Source: Myxococcus xanthus
GTDB taxonomy: Bacteria; Myxococcota; Myxococcia; Myxococcales; Myxococcaceae
Assembly (NCBI RefSeq): GCF_900106535.1
Contig: NZ_FNOH01000001.1
Location: forward strand, 372,001-436,000
Length of the DNA stretch: 64,000 nt
Direction of reading: 5' to 3'
Part shown: positions 41,476-50,344 of the stretch, in pieces
Numbering within the stretch: position 1 is the first letter of the stretch
Layout: every line of letters starts with the position of its first letter
Translations under genes and position numbers: made by a program
Notes under the pieces: generated by a model
Databases searched by the model: none
What the model was told of the DNA's origin: nothing
Seen by the model: only the letters and a program-made list of their open reading frames with translations

Positions 41476-43653
41476 ATGAGCGAGCAGAACACCATCCGCT
41501 GGGACAAGGACGCCGACGGCATCGTCGTCTTGACGTTGGATGACCCGAACCAGTCCGCGAACACCATGAACGCCGCGTACCTGAAGTCCATGCGCGCGAC
41601 GGTGGACCGGCTGGTCAAGGAGAAGGACACCGTCGCCGGTGTCATCCTCACCTCCGCGAAGAAGACCTTCTTCGCCGGTGGTGATTTGAAGGACCTGCTG
41701 AAGGTGCGCAAGGAGGACGCGAAGCAGGCCTTCGAGCTGGGGCAGGAAATCAAGGCGCAGCTGCGCACGCTGGAGACGCTGGGCAAGCCCGTGGTCGCGG
41801 CCATCAACGGCGCGGCGCTGGGCGGCGGGCTGGAGATCGCGCTCGCGTGCCACCACCGCATCATCGCGGACGTGAAGGGTGCCCAGGTGGGCCTGCCGGA
41901 AGTCACGCTGGGCCTCTTGCCTGGCGGTGGCGGCGTGGTGCGCACGGTGCGGATGCTGGGCATCGTGGACGCGCTGATGAAGGTGCTGCTCCAGGGCCAG
42001 CGCTACCGCCCGCAGGAGGCGAAGGAGGCCGGCCTGGTCCATGAGGTGGTGGACTCCGTGGAGGCGCTGCTGCCCGCGGCCAAGGCGTGGGTGAAGGCCC
42101 ATCCCACCGCGCAGCAGCCGTGGGACCAGAAGGGCTACAAGATTCCGGGCGGCACGCCGTCGTCTCCGGGGCTGGCGGCGAACCTGCCCGCGTTCCCCGC
42201 GAACCTGCGCAAGCAGCTCAAGGGCGCGAACATGCCGGCGCCCCGCGCCATCATGGCCACGGCCGTGGAGAGCACGCAGGTGGACGTGGACACCGCGTTC
42301 ACCGTGGAGTCGCGCTACTTCACCGAGCTCGTCACCGGGCAGGTCGCGAAGAACATGATTCAGGCGTTCTTCTTCGACATGCAGCACATCAACTCCGGTG
42401 GCGGCCGTCCCAAGGGCTACCCGCAGCACACCGCGAAGAAGGTGGGCGTGCTGGGCGCGGGGATGATGGGCGCGGGCATCGCCTACGTCTGCGCCAAGGC
42501 CGGCATCGACGTGGTGCTCAAGGACGTGAGCCTCGCGTCGGCGGAGAAGGGCAAGCAGTACTCCGTGAAGCTGGTGGAGAAGGCCATCCAGAAGGGCAAG
42601 TCCACGAAGGAGAAGGGGGACGCGCTGCTGGCGCGAATCCACCCCACCACGGACGCCGCCGACCTCAAGGGGTGTGACCTCGTCATCGAGGCCGTGTTCG
42701 AGGACGTGAAGCTCAAGCACCAGGTCTTCCAGGAAGTGCAGGACGTGGTCGCCCCGGACGCGGTGCTCGGGTCCAACACGTCCACGCTGCCCATCTCCGT
42801 GCTCGCCGAGGGCGTGAAGCGGACGGAGGACTTCGTGGGCATGCACTTCTTCTCGCCCGTGGACAAGATGCCGCTGCTGGAGCTCATCGCGGGCAAGAAG
42901 ACGAGCGACGCCACGCTCGCGAAGGCCATCGACATCGCGGTGCAGATTGGGAAGACGCCCATCGTCGTCAACGACAGCCGGGGCTTCTTCACCAGCCGCG
43001 TCATCGGCACCTTCCTCAACGAGGCCATCGCCATGGTGGGCGAGGGCATCTCGCCCGCCTCCGTCGAGCAGGCCGGCCTCCAGGCGGGCTACCCCGCCGC
43101 CCCGCTCCAGTTGGTGGACGAACTCACGCTGACGCTGCCGCGCAAGATTCGTCAGGAGACGAAGGCGGCCATCCTGGCGGAGGGCAAGCCCTGGGTGGAG
43201 CACCGCAGCTACGCCGTGATGGACGCGATGATTGACCAGCACCAGCGCAAGGGCCGCTCCACCGGCGGCGGGTTCTACGACTACGTGGACGGCAAGCGCA
43301 CGGGCCTATGGGCGGGACTGGCGCAGCACTTCACCAAGCCCGGCCACACCATCCCCTTCGAGGACATGAAGGAGCGGATGCTGTTCGCCGAGGCCGTCGA
43401 CACGGTGCGCTGCTTCGACGAAGGCGTGCTGCGCTCCGCCGCGGACGCGAACATCGGCTCCATCCTCGGCATCGGCTTCCCGGCATGGACGGGCGGCGTG
43501 GCGCAGTTCATCAACGGCTATGAGGGCCGGACGGGCAACGGGCCGCGGGGCTTCATTGCCCGCGCGCGGGAGCTCGCGCAGCGCTACGGTGCGCACTTCG
43601 AGCCGCCGGCGTCGCTCGTCGAGATGGCCGAAAGAGGCGAATTCTTGAAGTAG
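41476..43653 (+). CDS. fadJ: FadJ/FadB-type enoyl-CoA hydratase / 3-hydroxyacyl-CoA dehydrogenase
   Basis: This 725-aa bifunctional enzyme hydrates enoyl-CoA and oxidises the hydroxyacyl-CoA with NAD. The N-terminal crotonase domain (about 1-290) has FFAGGDLKDL, INGAALGGGLEIALACHHRI and GLPEVTLGLLPGGGGVVRTV, with the two acidic catalytic positions in the expected loops. The dehydrogenase starts near residue 320 with GVLGAGMMGAGIAYVCAKAG (Rossmann) and has GMHFFSPVDKMPLLELI, with the catalytic His in HFF. I chose ATG 41476 (MSEQNTIRWDKD) over the longer frame because it begins at the domain edge. Together with the thiolase it completes the beta-oxidation core; the acyl-CoA dehydrogenase must come from elsewhere. 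Confidence 0.93.
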   Translation: MSEQNTIRWDKDADGIVVLTLDDPNQSANTMNAAYLKSMRATVDRLVKEKDTVAGVILTSAKKTFFAGGDLKDLLKVRKEDAKQAFELGQEIKAQLRTLETLGKPVVAAINGAALGGGLEIALACHHRIIADVKGAQVGLPEVTLGLLPGGGGVVRTVRMLGIVDALMKVLLQGQRYRPQEAKEAGLVHEVVDSVEALLPAAKAWVKAHPTAQQPWDQKGYKIPGGTPSSPGLAANLPAFPANLRKQLKGANMPAPRAIMATAVESTQVDVDTAFTVESRYFTELVTGQVAKNMIQAFFFDMQHINSGGGRPKGYPQHTAKKVGVLGAGMMGAGIAYVCAKAGIDVVLKDVSLASAEKGKQYSVKLVEKAIQKGKSTKEKGDALLARIHPTTDAADLKGCDLVIEAVFEDVKLKHQVFQEVQDVVAPDAVLGSNTSTLPISVLAEGVKRTEDFVGMHFFSPVDKMPLLELIAGKKTSDATLAKAIDIAVQIGKTPIVVNDSRGFFTSRVIGTFLNEAIAMVGEGISPASVEQAGLQAGYPAAPLQLVDELTLTLPRKIRQETKAAILAEGKPWVEHRSYAVMDAMIDQHQRKGRSTGGGFYDYVDGKRTGLWAGLAQHFTKPGHTIPFEDMKERMLFAEAVDTVRCFDEGVLRSAADANIGSILGIGFPAWTGGVAQFINGYEGRTGNGPRGFIARARELAQRYGAHFEPPASLVEMAERGEFLK

Positions 43654-43676
43654 CAGCTCACACAAGGAGAGGTCCG

Positions 43677-45083
43677 ATGACGCAGGGCTCCAGCCGTCTC
43701 GCCGCCGTTCCACCTTCGTTCGATGCGAAGGCGCTCGTCGAGAAACAGCGAGCCCGTTTCGAGACCCGTGCCACGCTGCCGCTGGCGTGGCGACGGGAGC
43801 AGTTGCAGGTACTCGAACGGGCGGCACGCAAGTACGAGGCGGAGATTCTCGCCGCCCTGCAGTCGGACCTCTCCAAGAGCCCCGAGGAGGCCTACCTCAC
43901 GGAGGTGGGCAGCATCTACGGGGAGCTGAAGGACGCGCTGAAGAACGTGAAGGCGTGGATGGCGCCGCGCAAGGGGGCGGCGCCGCTCGCCATCCAACCC
44001 GCGCGCGTCTGGCAGTACTCGGACCCGCTGGGCGTGACGCTCATCATCTCCCCGTGGAACTACCCCTATCAGTTGGCGATTGCTCCGCTCATCGGGGCGC
44101 TCGCCGCGGGCTGTACCGCCGTGCTGAAGCCCAGCGAGTTGTCCCCGGCGACGTCCGCCGTGCTCGCGCGGATGCTGAAAGAAGCCTTCCCCGAGGATGT
44201 CGTCGCCGTCGTGGAAGGCGGCGCGGAGGAGAGCCGCGCCCTGCTCGACGAGCGCTGGGACCTCATCTTCTTCACCGGCGGTCCCCAGGTGGGCCGGGTG
44301 GTGGCGGAAGCCGCGGCGAAGCACCTGACGCCCACCGTGCTGGAGTTGGGCGGCAAGAGCCCCTGCATCATCGACAAGAGCGCGGACCTGGAAGTCACCG
44401 CGCGCCGCATTGCCTGGGGCAAGTACCTCAACGCCGGGCAGACCTGCATCGCCCCGGACTACGTGCTCATTCCGCCCGAGCTCAAGGGCCGCTTCACGGA
44501 GCTGGTCCAGAAGGCTGTCACCGACTTCTACGGGGCGAACACGCGTGAGAGCCGCGACTATGGCCGCATCATCAGTTCGCGGCACTTCGAGCGCGTCTCG
44601 AAGCTGGCGCAGGACGGGACCGTAGCCTTTGGCGGTGAGCGGGACGCGGACAGTCGCTTCTTCGCGCCCACCGTCATCATCGATGCGCCGCTGTCCAGCC
44701 CGCTCATGCAGGAGGAGATTTTCGGGCCCCTGCTGCCGGTGGTGGACTGTCCGAGCATCGACGAGGCCATCCGCTTCGTCCGCGCGAGGCCGAAGCCGCT
44801 GGCGCTCTACACCTTCTCCAAGGACGCGGCGGTCAACGAGCGCGTCCTCACGGAGACGTCGAGCGGCGGCGCGGTGGCCAACGATGTATGCGTCCACTTC
44901 GCCGCGAAGGGCCTGTCTTTCGGAGGCGTGGGGGAGTCCGGCACCGGCGGCTACCACGGCCAGGCCAGCTTCGACGCCTTCAGCCACCGCAAGGGGGTGG
45001 TGAAGCGGCCCTTCCTGCTCGACCTGAAGCTGCGCTACCCGCCCTACACGGGGAAGCTGGGCCTCTTCAAACGCTTCCTGTGA
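43677..45083 (+). CDS. Aldehyde dehydrogenase, class 3 (fatty-aldehyde) type
   Basis: The 468-aa enzyme oxidises aldehydes to acids with NAD(P). Motifs are complete: SPWNYPYQLAIAPLIGALAA (cofactor and oxyanion region), FFTGGPQVGRVVAEAAAKHL, Glu223 in LELGGKSP and nucleophile Cys257 in GQTCIAPD, then EEIFGPLLPVVD. The short length and a C-terminal GVGESGTGGYHGQASFDAFS match class 3 enzymes that use fatty or aromatic aldehydes. AAGGAGAGG lies a few bases before ATG 43677, 23 bp after the fadJ stop, so it is likely in the operon. Substrate is inferred to be long-chain aldehyde from context. Confidence 0.92.
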   Translation: MTQGSSRLAAVPPSFDAKALVEKQRARFETRATLPLAWRREQLQVLERAARKYEAEILAALQSDLSKSPEEAYLTEVGSIYGELKDALKNVKAWMAPRKGAAPLAIQPARVWQYSDPLGVTLIISPWNYPYQLAIAPLIGALAAGCTAVLKPSELSPATSAVLARMLKEAFPEDVVAVVEGGAEESRALLDERWDLIFFTGGPQVGRVVAEAAAKHLTPTVLELGGKSPCIIDKSADLEVTARRIAWGKYLNAGQTCIAPDYVLIPPELKGRFTELVQKAVTDFYGANTRESRDYGRIISSRHFERVSKLAQDGTVAFGGERDADSRFFAPTVIIDAPLSSPLMQEEIFGPLLPVVDCPSIDEAIRFVRARPKPLALYTFSKDAAVNERVLTETSSGGAVANDVCVHFAAKGLSFGGVGESGTGGYHGQASFDAFSHRKGVVKRPFLLDLKLRYPPYTGKLGLFKRFL

Positions 45084-45096
45084 CGCGGAGGCCGCG

Positions 45097-45122
45097 GCCT
45101 CCTGGCGGGTGCTCCAGGAGGC
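45097..45122 (+). terminator. GC-rich hairpin after the aldehyde dehydrogenase gene
   Basis: GCCTCCTGG at 45097-45105 pairs with CCAGGAGGC at 45114-45122, a perfect 9-bp stem. No T-run follows, so it may work with Rho or stabilise the mRNA end. Confidence 0.45.
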
Positions 45123-45135
45123 CGGCGCCCGCGCG

Positions 45136-45189
45136 CAGACTCGATTTTCGCCATGCTGCTGGGGAGCAAGGCAGGGAGGCGAGGGGATG
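45136..45189 (+). repeat. 54-bp direct repeat, copy A
   Basis: This segment matches bases 46998-47051 with one mismatch (CGATTTT here, CGACTTT there). Similarity stops sharply at both ends. The two copies flank the lipoprotein gene at 45417-46925. No transposase or terminal inverted repeats are seen. The rest of the 45084-45416 gap shows nothing else. Confidence 0.95.
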
Positions 45190-45416
45190 GCACCACGCAT
45201 CGCGCTCCAGGCCTCCGGCGGTGACCGCAGTCGCCAGGCGAATGGCGCCAGTCATCACGGAGTCCGTTGCCGGGCTCACCTGCAGACAAGCGCGTTTGCT
45301 TTCATTTCCCCGAGGGAAAGTTGGAGTCGAAGCGCTCCCGGAAAAGTCAGACCGACCCTGTATGAATCTCCCTGCGCGGCGCGATTCGGGGCGTCGCCGA
45401 AAGGGTTGCCTTCATA

Positions 45417-46925
45417 ATGAATATGTCATTGATTTCCCTCGGGCTTTTGGTCGGCATGACAGGGGTCGGCTGCGCGGGGCTCGACGAGGCCGAGGCGGTG
45501 GACTCCGTATCGACGGACGCGACCTCCCAGGTCACCCAAGACCTGGTCACCCATGTCACCGGTACCAGCCCGGTCACCTTCGTCGCCACGTCGGGCAACG
45601 AGACGAAGCCTTACGACCAGTCCGCCACGTCGGTGGTGGCATACACGCGAAACTCAACGACCGGGGCGTTCACGGCGTATCCGGGCACGGGCTCCGCGGA
45701 CGGCACCATCTCCGTGCCGAACGTCCCTTCCGGCCGCATCTACCTGAAGCTGGGCTCGCGCTACCTGGTGAGCACCAGCCGCGCGTTCGATCTGGGCTCC
45801 ACGGAGTGGGGCCGCGATGGCACCTTCGCCTCGCTGCCCACTCCGGTGACGGTGTCCGCCACCGGCTTGTCCCCCTGGCATCCGGGGGACTTCCTGGAAA
45901 TGTATTCGTTGAACGCGGGCGCGTTCGGCTACATGGGCGGCGCCGCCACGGGGCGCCCCCTGGCGGGCGCCACGTCGCTCTCCGGGCTGAGCTTCGATTA
46001 CGCCCACATGCTCAACCCGGTGCTGCTCGACAGCAGCCGCGGGGATGTGTTCTCGCTCGCTCAGATGCGGTTGCAGACGAGCGCGAATGGAGTGTCCTAC
46101 CGCGCGATGCACAAGGTGCTCAACGCGAGCATGACGCAGGTGGAGGGCCAGCCCACCACCGTCAACGGAACCTTCACCCAGCCCGTCGCGACAGGCACCT
46201 TCGAGGTGGACTGGAGACGCTCGGCCTTCGAAGCCATGCGCACCCAGGTGAACCCGGGCGCGGTCAGCACGTACAACGAGATCTGGATGTCCGCCCGGCC
46301 GGCCGCGCTGAGCTCAGCGTTCGCGTCCATCAGCGGGCCGCCACTGCTCGTGAAGCTCAATCCTGACGCGCAGCGGACCGACATCGTCACGGGGAGCATG
46401 ACCTACAACAACCCGCTCCCGGCGGCGTGGCAGAAGGTGGCGACCGCCGTCGCGGGCTTCACGCAGAGCTACGCGCTGGGAACCGCGACGCCCTACACCA
46501 TGAACGTGGACATCCGCGTGGAGCAAGAGGCGAGCGCGTTCACCGCCGCGCCCGTGGAGCCCCTCGTCGGGCCGGTGCAGGCGCCCCTGGTGAACACGCG
46601 CGGCGCGTTCCAGAACCTCACGGGCGTGGGGACTGACGCCTCGCTGCGCTGGTCGAAGCCGCTGATCGGCACGGCCACGAACTACGTGGTGAACATCTAC
46701 CGGCTCGGCACGAGCAACGGCTCCACCACCGCGACGCGCGTGGCGATGCTGCACACGGATCTCCAAAGCGTGTACCTGCCCCCGGACGTGCTGCGGGCGG
46801 GCGGGACGTACTTCGCGGAAATCCAGAGCTGGTACCAGCCCGGCTCGAACCTCGCGACGAGCCCGTTCAAGCGCTCGCTGCCTCGAGGCCGCGCCAGCGT
46901 GCTCACCGGCATGTTCAGCCCGTAG
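45417..46925 (+). CDS. Large lipoprotein of unknown family
   Basis: The 502-aa precursor starts at ATG 45417 (or 45423) with a short signal peptide and lipobox GVGC. The mature part is rich in Ser, Thr and Gly and in predicted beta strands (ATSVVAYTRNSTTGAF, SGRIYLKLGSRYLVSTSRAF, SVYLPPDVLRAGGTYFAEIQ). The C-terminal 110 residues could be a fibronectin-like or immunoglobulin-like domain (LRWSKPLIGTATNYVVNIYR). No enzyme motif is seen. It lies alone between two 54-bp direct repeats, so it may have been inserted or lost as a unit. Probably surface-exposed. Codon use is like its neighbours. Confidence 0.7.
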   Translation: MNMSLISLGLLVGMTGVGCAGLDEAEAVDSVSTDATSQVTQDLVTHVTGTSPVTFVATSGNETKPYDQSATSVVAYTRNSTTGAFTAYPGTGSADGTISVPNVPSGRIYLKLGSRYLVSTSRAFDLGSTEWGRDGTFASLPTPVTVSATGLSPWHPGDFLEMYSLNAGAFGYMGGAATGRPLAGATSLSGLSFDYAHMLNPVLLDSSRGDVFSLAQMRLQTSANGVSYRAMHKVLNASMTQVEGQPTTVNGTFTQPVATGTFEVDWRRSAFEAMRTQVNPGAVSTYNEIWMSARPAALSSAFASISGPPLLVKLNPDAQRTDIVTGSMTYNNPLPAAWQKVATAVAGFTQSYALGTATPYTMNVDIRVEQEASAFTAAPVEPLVGPVQAPLVNTRGAFQNLTGVGTDASLRWSKPLIGTATNYVVNIYRLGTSNGSTTATRVAMLHTDLQSVYLPPDVLRAGGTYFAEIQSWYQPGSNLATSPFKRSLPRGRASVLTGMFSP

Positions 46926-46939
46926 ACGCTGAAGTCCTG

Positions 46940-46969
46940 GGAAGGAAGGGAGCCCGCTCCCTCTCTTCC
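46940..46969 (+). terminator. Hairpin after the lipoprotein gene
   Basis: GGAAGGAAGGGAGC (46940-46953) pairs with GCTCCCTCTCTTCC (46956-46969) with two mismatches and a two-base loop. No T-run follows. A plausible terminator or processing stem. Confidence 0.45.
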
Positions 46970-46997
46970 TCACGAGCCGCATCGCTTCAGCGAGGCT

Positions 46998-47051
46998 CAG
47001 ACTCGACTTTCGCCATGCTGCTGGGGAGCAAGGCAGGGAGGCGAGGGGATG
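46998..47051 (+). repeat. 54-bp direct repeat, copy B
   Basis: Second copy of the segment at 45136-45189 (53 of 54 bases identical), in the same orientation, 72 bp after the lipoprotein stop. The intervening unit is about 1.86 kb. Confidence 0.95.
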
Positions 47052-47224
47052 CGCGGATGGGGGGAGGTAGCTCATGCGCGCATCCCTTCCGTTGCTTATT
47101 GGCATGGTGACAACAGGCGACGGGTCGGCTCCCGGGTGAAGGCTCACAATACGCAGCACGTTAGGGATTCCCGGTGTGGGCTCGCGTCTGTTGGCCGCTG
47201 GTGGGAATCGCGTAGGGTGGATGG

Positions 47225-48100
47225 ATGGCATCGAAGCGTGTTCCCACCGTCACTGAAATCGGGCCCGGCACCTCGGCGCTCCATGCCGCGTTCTGCGACT
47301 ACGTGTCGCGAGTCTTCACCCGCGCCGACTTCCGGCGTTGGACGCAGTGGGGTGAATGGAACGACGACTACCGCACGTTCGCGGTGGTGGATGACGGCCG
47401 GGTGCTGGCCAATGCCTCGGTGATGCGGATGCGGTTGTTGCTCGAAGGGCGGGAGGTGACGGGCTACCAGCTTGGCGCCGTGGGGAGCCTGCCTTCCGAA
47501 CGTGGGCGGGGGCTGGCGCGCGCGGTGATGAACGCTGCGCTGGCGCACTGTGGGGATGCGCCCGTGCTGCTGTTCGCCAACAAGAGCGTGCTGGAGTTCT
47601 ACCCGCGCTTCGGCTTCGAGCCTCGGCGCCAGACGCTGTTCTCCGCCTCCCACGTGGCGCGGCCGGGAGAGACGGCGGCGCCGCAGCTCGACGTGGCGGA
47701 GGCGGACGTGCGGGCGCGGCTCCGGATGCTCTCTGACGAGGGGCTGCCGGTGACGGAGCGCTTCGGCGCGCGGGGGACGGCCGCCATTGCCAGTTGGTAT
47801 GCGGCGAACGGGTTCGCTCGGCCGCTGCGAGCCCTGAGTGACGATGCCTGGGTGTTCACGGAGGTGGAGGGCGAGACGCTGTTCATCGACGACATCTTCG
47901 CGCGTGCGCCCTTTGATTTACGGGCGGCGCTGCCGCGGCTCATCGACCGGCCGATTTCGTCCATCCAGTTCGGCTTCACGCCGGAGCGCTGGTGGCCCGG
48001 CGCGGTGGAGGCGGGCGAGGACATGGAGGCCGACCTGTTCGTGCGGGGAGTGCCGTCCCCACGTGAGGCGAACCTCTTTCCCGTCATGGCGCGGACCTGA
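47225..48100 (+). CDS. GNAT-family N-acetyltransferase
   Basis: The 291-aa cytosolic protein has an N-terminal GNAT domain: FAVVDDGRVLANASVMRM, the acetyl-CoA loop in GAVGSLPSERGRGLARAVM (R/Q-x-x-G-x-G/A type) and YPRFGFEPRRQTLF. The C-terminal part (about 155-290) is a second domain with a tail FIDDIFARAPFDLRAALPRL and seems a decayed or divergent acetyltransferase half, as in Eis-like proteins. Substrate is unknown. It starts at ATG 47225 with AGGG upstream and ends 63 bp from the convergent MerR gene. Confidence 0.8.
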   Translation: MASKRVPTVTEIGPGTSALHAAFCDYVSRVFTRADFRRWTQWGEWNDDYRTFAVVDDGRVLANASVMRMRLLLEGREVTGYQLGAVGSLPSERGRGLARAVMNAALAHCGDAPVLLFANKSVLEFYPRFGFEPRRQTLFSASHVARPGETAAPQLDVAEADVRARLRMLSDEGLPVTERFGARGTAAIASWYAANGFARPLRALSDDAWVFTEVEGETLFIDDIFARAPFDLRAALPRLIDRPISSIQFGFTPERWWPGAVEAGEDMEADLFVRGVPSPREANLFPVMART

Positions 48101-48163
48101 GCCCGGGGCCGATTGTCAGCCGTTCGCGAGTCCCCCTGCCCGCGAACCCACGGACGGCGCCAC

Positions 48164-48643
48164 CTATTCGTGCGCCGGACGTGATGGGGCTTGCTCCCGG
48201 CGGCGCGTGCGCCCGCCTTCGCTCCCGTGCGATTCGTGCGCCCGCCCTTGTCTGGAGGCAGTGGCAGCCGCCAGGAGTTGGCGAAACCTGGGACATGCCA
48301 TGTGGCTCGGCGCGGGGCAGTTCGCCGCGTGCCGCAGGCCATCGCGCATGGCGCTCAGCCGCCGGATGGTGCTGTCGAGTTCCTCCGCCTTCGCCGTCAG
48401 CAGCTCCCGGTCGATGCGCGGTTGTCCGTCCGGCGCGAACATCCGAGCCAGCTCATCCAGTGAGAAGCCGGCTTCGCGTCCCAGGGCGATGAGTGCGAGC
48501 CGCTCCAGCACGTCGGGATTGAACAGGCGGCGCAGGCCTCGCCTGCCCGTCGAGGAGAGCAGGCCCTTTGCTTCATAGAAACGCAGCGTCGAGGCAGGAA
48601 CGCCCGTGCGCCGGGCCACCTCGGTGATGTCCAGGTCTCTCAC
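48164..48643 (-). CDS. MerR-family transcriptional regulator
   Basis: The 159-aa product has the MerR winged HTH at residues 1-70 (ITEVARRTGVPASTLRFYEA, KGLLSSTGRRGLRRLFNPDV), then a dimerisation helix (about 80-120) and a short region with cysteines (NCPAPSHMACPRF, positions about 107 and 115) that may bind a ligand or metal. The C-terminal 25 residues are low complexity. It starts at GTG 48643, only five bases from the operator at 48648-48680, so its own transcript may be leaderless or start very close. It is divergent from the methyltransferase gene and most likely controls it. Confidence 0.85.
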   Translation of the reverse strand: MRDLDITEVARRTGVPASTLRFYEAKGLLSSTGRRGLRRLFNPDVLERLALIALGREAGFSLDELARMFAPDGQPRIDRELLTAKAEELDSTIRRLSAMRDGLRHAANCPAPSHMACPRFRQLLAAATASRQGRAHESHGSEGGRTRRREQAPSRPAHE

Positions 48644-48647
48644 CCTG

Positions 48648-48680
48648 TTGACCTCAAGTCGACTTGAACTGGCACTGTAC
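48648..48680 (+). promoter_or_regulatory. MerR-type promoter/operator (SoxR-box-like palindrome)
   Basis: A -35-like TTGACC (48648-48653) is followed by the palindrome CCTCAAGTCGACTTGAAC (48652-48669), with perfect core CAAGTCGACTTG. A weak -10 lies about 19-20 bp after the -35 (near 48673-48681). The overlong spacer filled by a dyad is the hallmark of MerR-type promoters, and the box is very close to the SoxR box. It drives the methyltransferase gene. Confidence 0.75.
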
Positions 48681-48719
48681 GGCCTTCACATTTTGAAGGC
48701 ATGTGAAGGGAGACGCGCG

Positions 48720-49583
48720 ATGGCATCTGGTCACCAACCCCCGGAGGGGCAGGCAGCGCTTTGGAATGGCCCCGCGGGACAGGCCTGGGTCGATAGTCGG
48801 GACCTGCTTGAAGGGATGTTCAAGCCGTTCGAGGACCTGCTCGTCGAAGCTGTCCAAGCCCGCGGCGCGCGTCAGGTGCTCGACGTGGGCTGTGGGACGG
48901 GCAGCACGACGCTCGCCGTCGCGCGGCGGCTCGGTGCCCAGGGGCACTGCGTCGGCATCGACATCTCCGCGCCCATGCTCGCGGCGGCGCGGGCCCGGGC
49001 CGAAGCGGAGCATGTGGCCGCCAGCTTCATCGAGGCCAACGCGGAGCATCACGCTTTCGAGCGAGGGCGCTTCGACATGGTGATTTCACGCTTCGGCGTG
49101 ATGTTCTTCGACGATGCCGTCCAGGCCTTCGTGAACCTGAGACGTTCCGCAAGGGAGAATGCCGGGCTGAGCTTCGTCGTCTGGCGAAGCCCCTCGGAGA
49201 ACCCGTTCATGACGACCGCCGAGCGGGCCGCGGCGCCCCTCCTTCCAAACATGCCCGCCCGCCAGCCGAACGCGCCGGGCCAGTTCGCCTTCGCGGATGG
49301 GGACCGGGTCCATCGCATCCTGGAGCAGAGCGGGTGGATGGACATCGGCATCCACCCCATTGATGCCACCTGCACCCTGCCCGAGCAGGGGTTGCTGCAG
49401 TACGTGACCCGGCTTGGGCCCGTCGGCCGCGTTCTTCACGAAGCCGACGAGAGGACCCGGACTCGCGTCATCGAAACCGTCCGCGCCGCCTTCAACCCCT
49501 ATGTGCACGGCGACGAGGTGCGGTTCACCGCCGCTTGCTGGCGGGTCGAAGCGCGCGCTCCCGCTGAGGCCCTCTCGGCGTGA
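48720..49583 (+). CDS. Class I SAM-dependent methyltransferase
   Basis: The 287-aa enzyme starts at ATG 48720 with AAGGGAG upstream. The SAM motif VLDVGCGTGSTT lies at about 56-67, the acidic ribose contact in GIDISAPML, and the motif IV region in FDMVISRFGVMFFDD. The C-terminal part has no recognised target domain. The N-terminus (LWNGPAGQAWV) matches methyltransferases often annotated as UbiE/Coq5-like. The substrate is unknown. It is under the MerR-type promoter at 48648-48680, so it is probably induced by the signal sensed by the divergent regulator, for instance redox or a toxic compound. Confidence 0.87.
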   Translation: MASGHQPPEGQAALWNGPAGQAWVDSRDLLEGMFKPFEDLLVEAVQARGARQVLDVGCGTGSTTLAVARRLGAQGHCVGIDISAPMLAAARARAEAEHVAASFIEANAEHHAFERGRFDMVISRFGVMFFDDAVQAFVNLRRSARENAGLSFVVWRSPSENPFMTTAERAAAPLLPNMPARQPNAPGQFAFADGDRVHRILEQSGWMDIGIHPIDATCTLPEQGLLQYVTRLGPVGRVLHEADERTRTRVIETVRAAFNPYVHGDEVRFTAACWRVEARAPAEALSA

Positions 49584-49584
49584 C

Positions 49585-49616
49585 GTGACGGGCGGCTCCC
49601 TGTGGGCCGCCGTCAC
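49585..49616. terminator. Hairpin between convergent genes
   Basis: GTGACGGGCGGC (49585-49596) pairs with GCCGCCGTCAC (49606-49616) with a single bulged G. It sits right after the methyltransferase stop and before the end of the convergent gene at 49640. There is no T-run; terminator function is likely but not certain. Confidence 0.5.
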
Positions 49617-49639
49617 CCGTCTGGGAGAAGGTTTGGGGA

Positions 49640-50257
49640 CTACTGCTGCCGGCCCTCGATGGCGCACATGAGCACCGCCGCCGCGATGCCGAACCGCCGG
49701 TCCAGCTGACGGTGGGTGTCCATGGAGAAGTCCAAATCAATCTTCTGGATGAACGGGTTGAAGCGCTGGTGGAAGGCGAGCACCTGGTTGAGGCCCATCG
49801 TCCCGGTGAAGGACTGGGGAATCAGCGCGGTCAGCAAGCGGCGCACCAGCGCCAACATCATGCTGTCCTCTTCAATCTTCCCCACCTCCTGGTCATTCGC
49901 GTCCAGCACCAGCCACTGGTCGCGGAGGATGGAGCGCAGGCCCTTGCGGCGCAGCGCGCCCACGCGCTCGCCCGTGGTGGCATCCGTCACGTCGTACGTC
50001 ATGCCGAAGTCGAGGATGCCGCGCGCCTTGATGGTGAGCAGCTCCTCACGCATCTCCTCGTCGCTGTAGATGCGGATGTCCTCCTTCAACTTGAAGGCCT
50101 TCAGCTTCGAGTAGAAGGCGAGGTTGCCCGCCTCGTCATAGATGTGGAACGCGTCGCCGAACAGCTTGAAGAACTTGCGGCGAATCATGTAGCGCGTCTG
50201 GCCGAAGCGGCCGGGGGCCAGGTGACTGGGGGGACGGGTCTGGAGTGCGGTCGACAT
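49640..50257 (-). CDS. LURP-one-related / scramblase-like protein
   Basis: The 205-aa protein (start ATG 50257, MSTALQTRPPS) has the LURP-one/Tubby-like fold: RYMIRRKFFKLFGDAFHIYD, LAFYSKLKAFKLKEDIRIYS, then MTYDVTDATTGERVGALRRK and a C-terminal FGIAAAVLMCAIEG helix that may touch the membrane. Bacterial members have no settled function; phospholipid-scramblase-like binding is a family suggestion. It has no signal peptide. About 90 bp separate it from the RegA gene on the same strand. Confidence 0.75.
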   Translation of the reverse strand: MSTALQTRPPSHLAPGRFGQTRYMIRRKFFKLFGDAFHIYDEAGNLAFYSKLKAFKLKEDIRIYSDEEMREELLTIKARGILDFGMTYDVTDATTGERVGALRRKGLRSILRDQWLVLDANDQEVGKIEEDSMMLALVRRLLTALIPQSFTGTMGLNQVLAFHQRFNPFIQKIDLDFSMDTHRQLDRRFGIAAAVLMCAIEGRQQ

Positions 50258-50344
50258 TCCGGCACCCATAGCAAAGGTCGCCAGTGACTGGCACGGGGCA
50301 CTCGCTCATTGCGAGCCCGGTAATTCCCGCGAGGTGTGAGCGCT

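Noticed and set aside
45136..47051. Insertion sequence or composite transposon around the 45417 gene
   Set aside because: There is no transposase, no terminal inverted repeats and no short target duplication beyond the 54-bp repeats.
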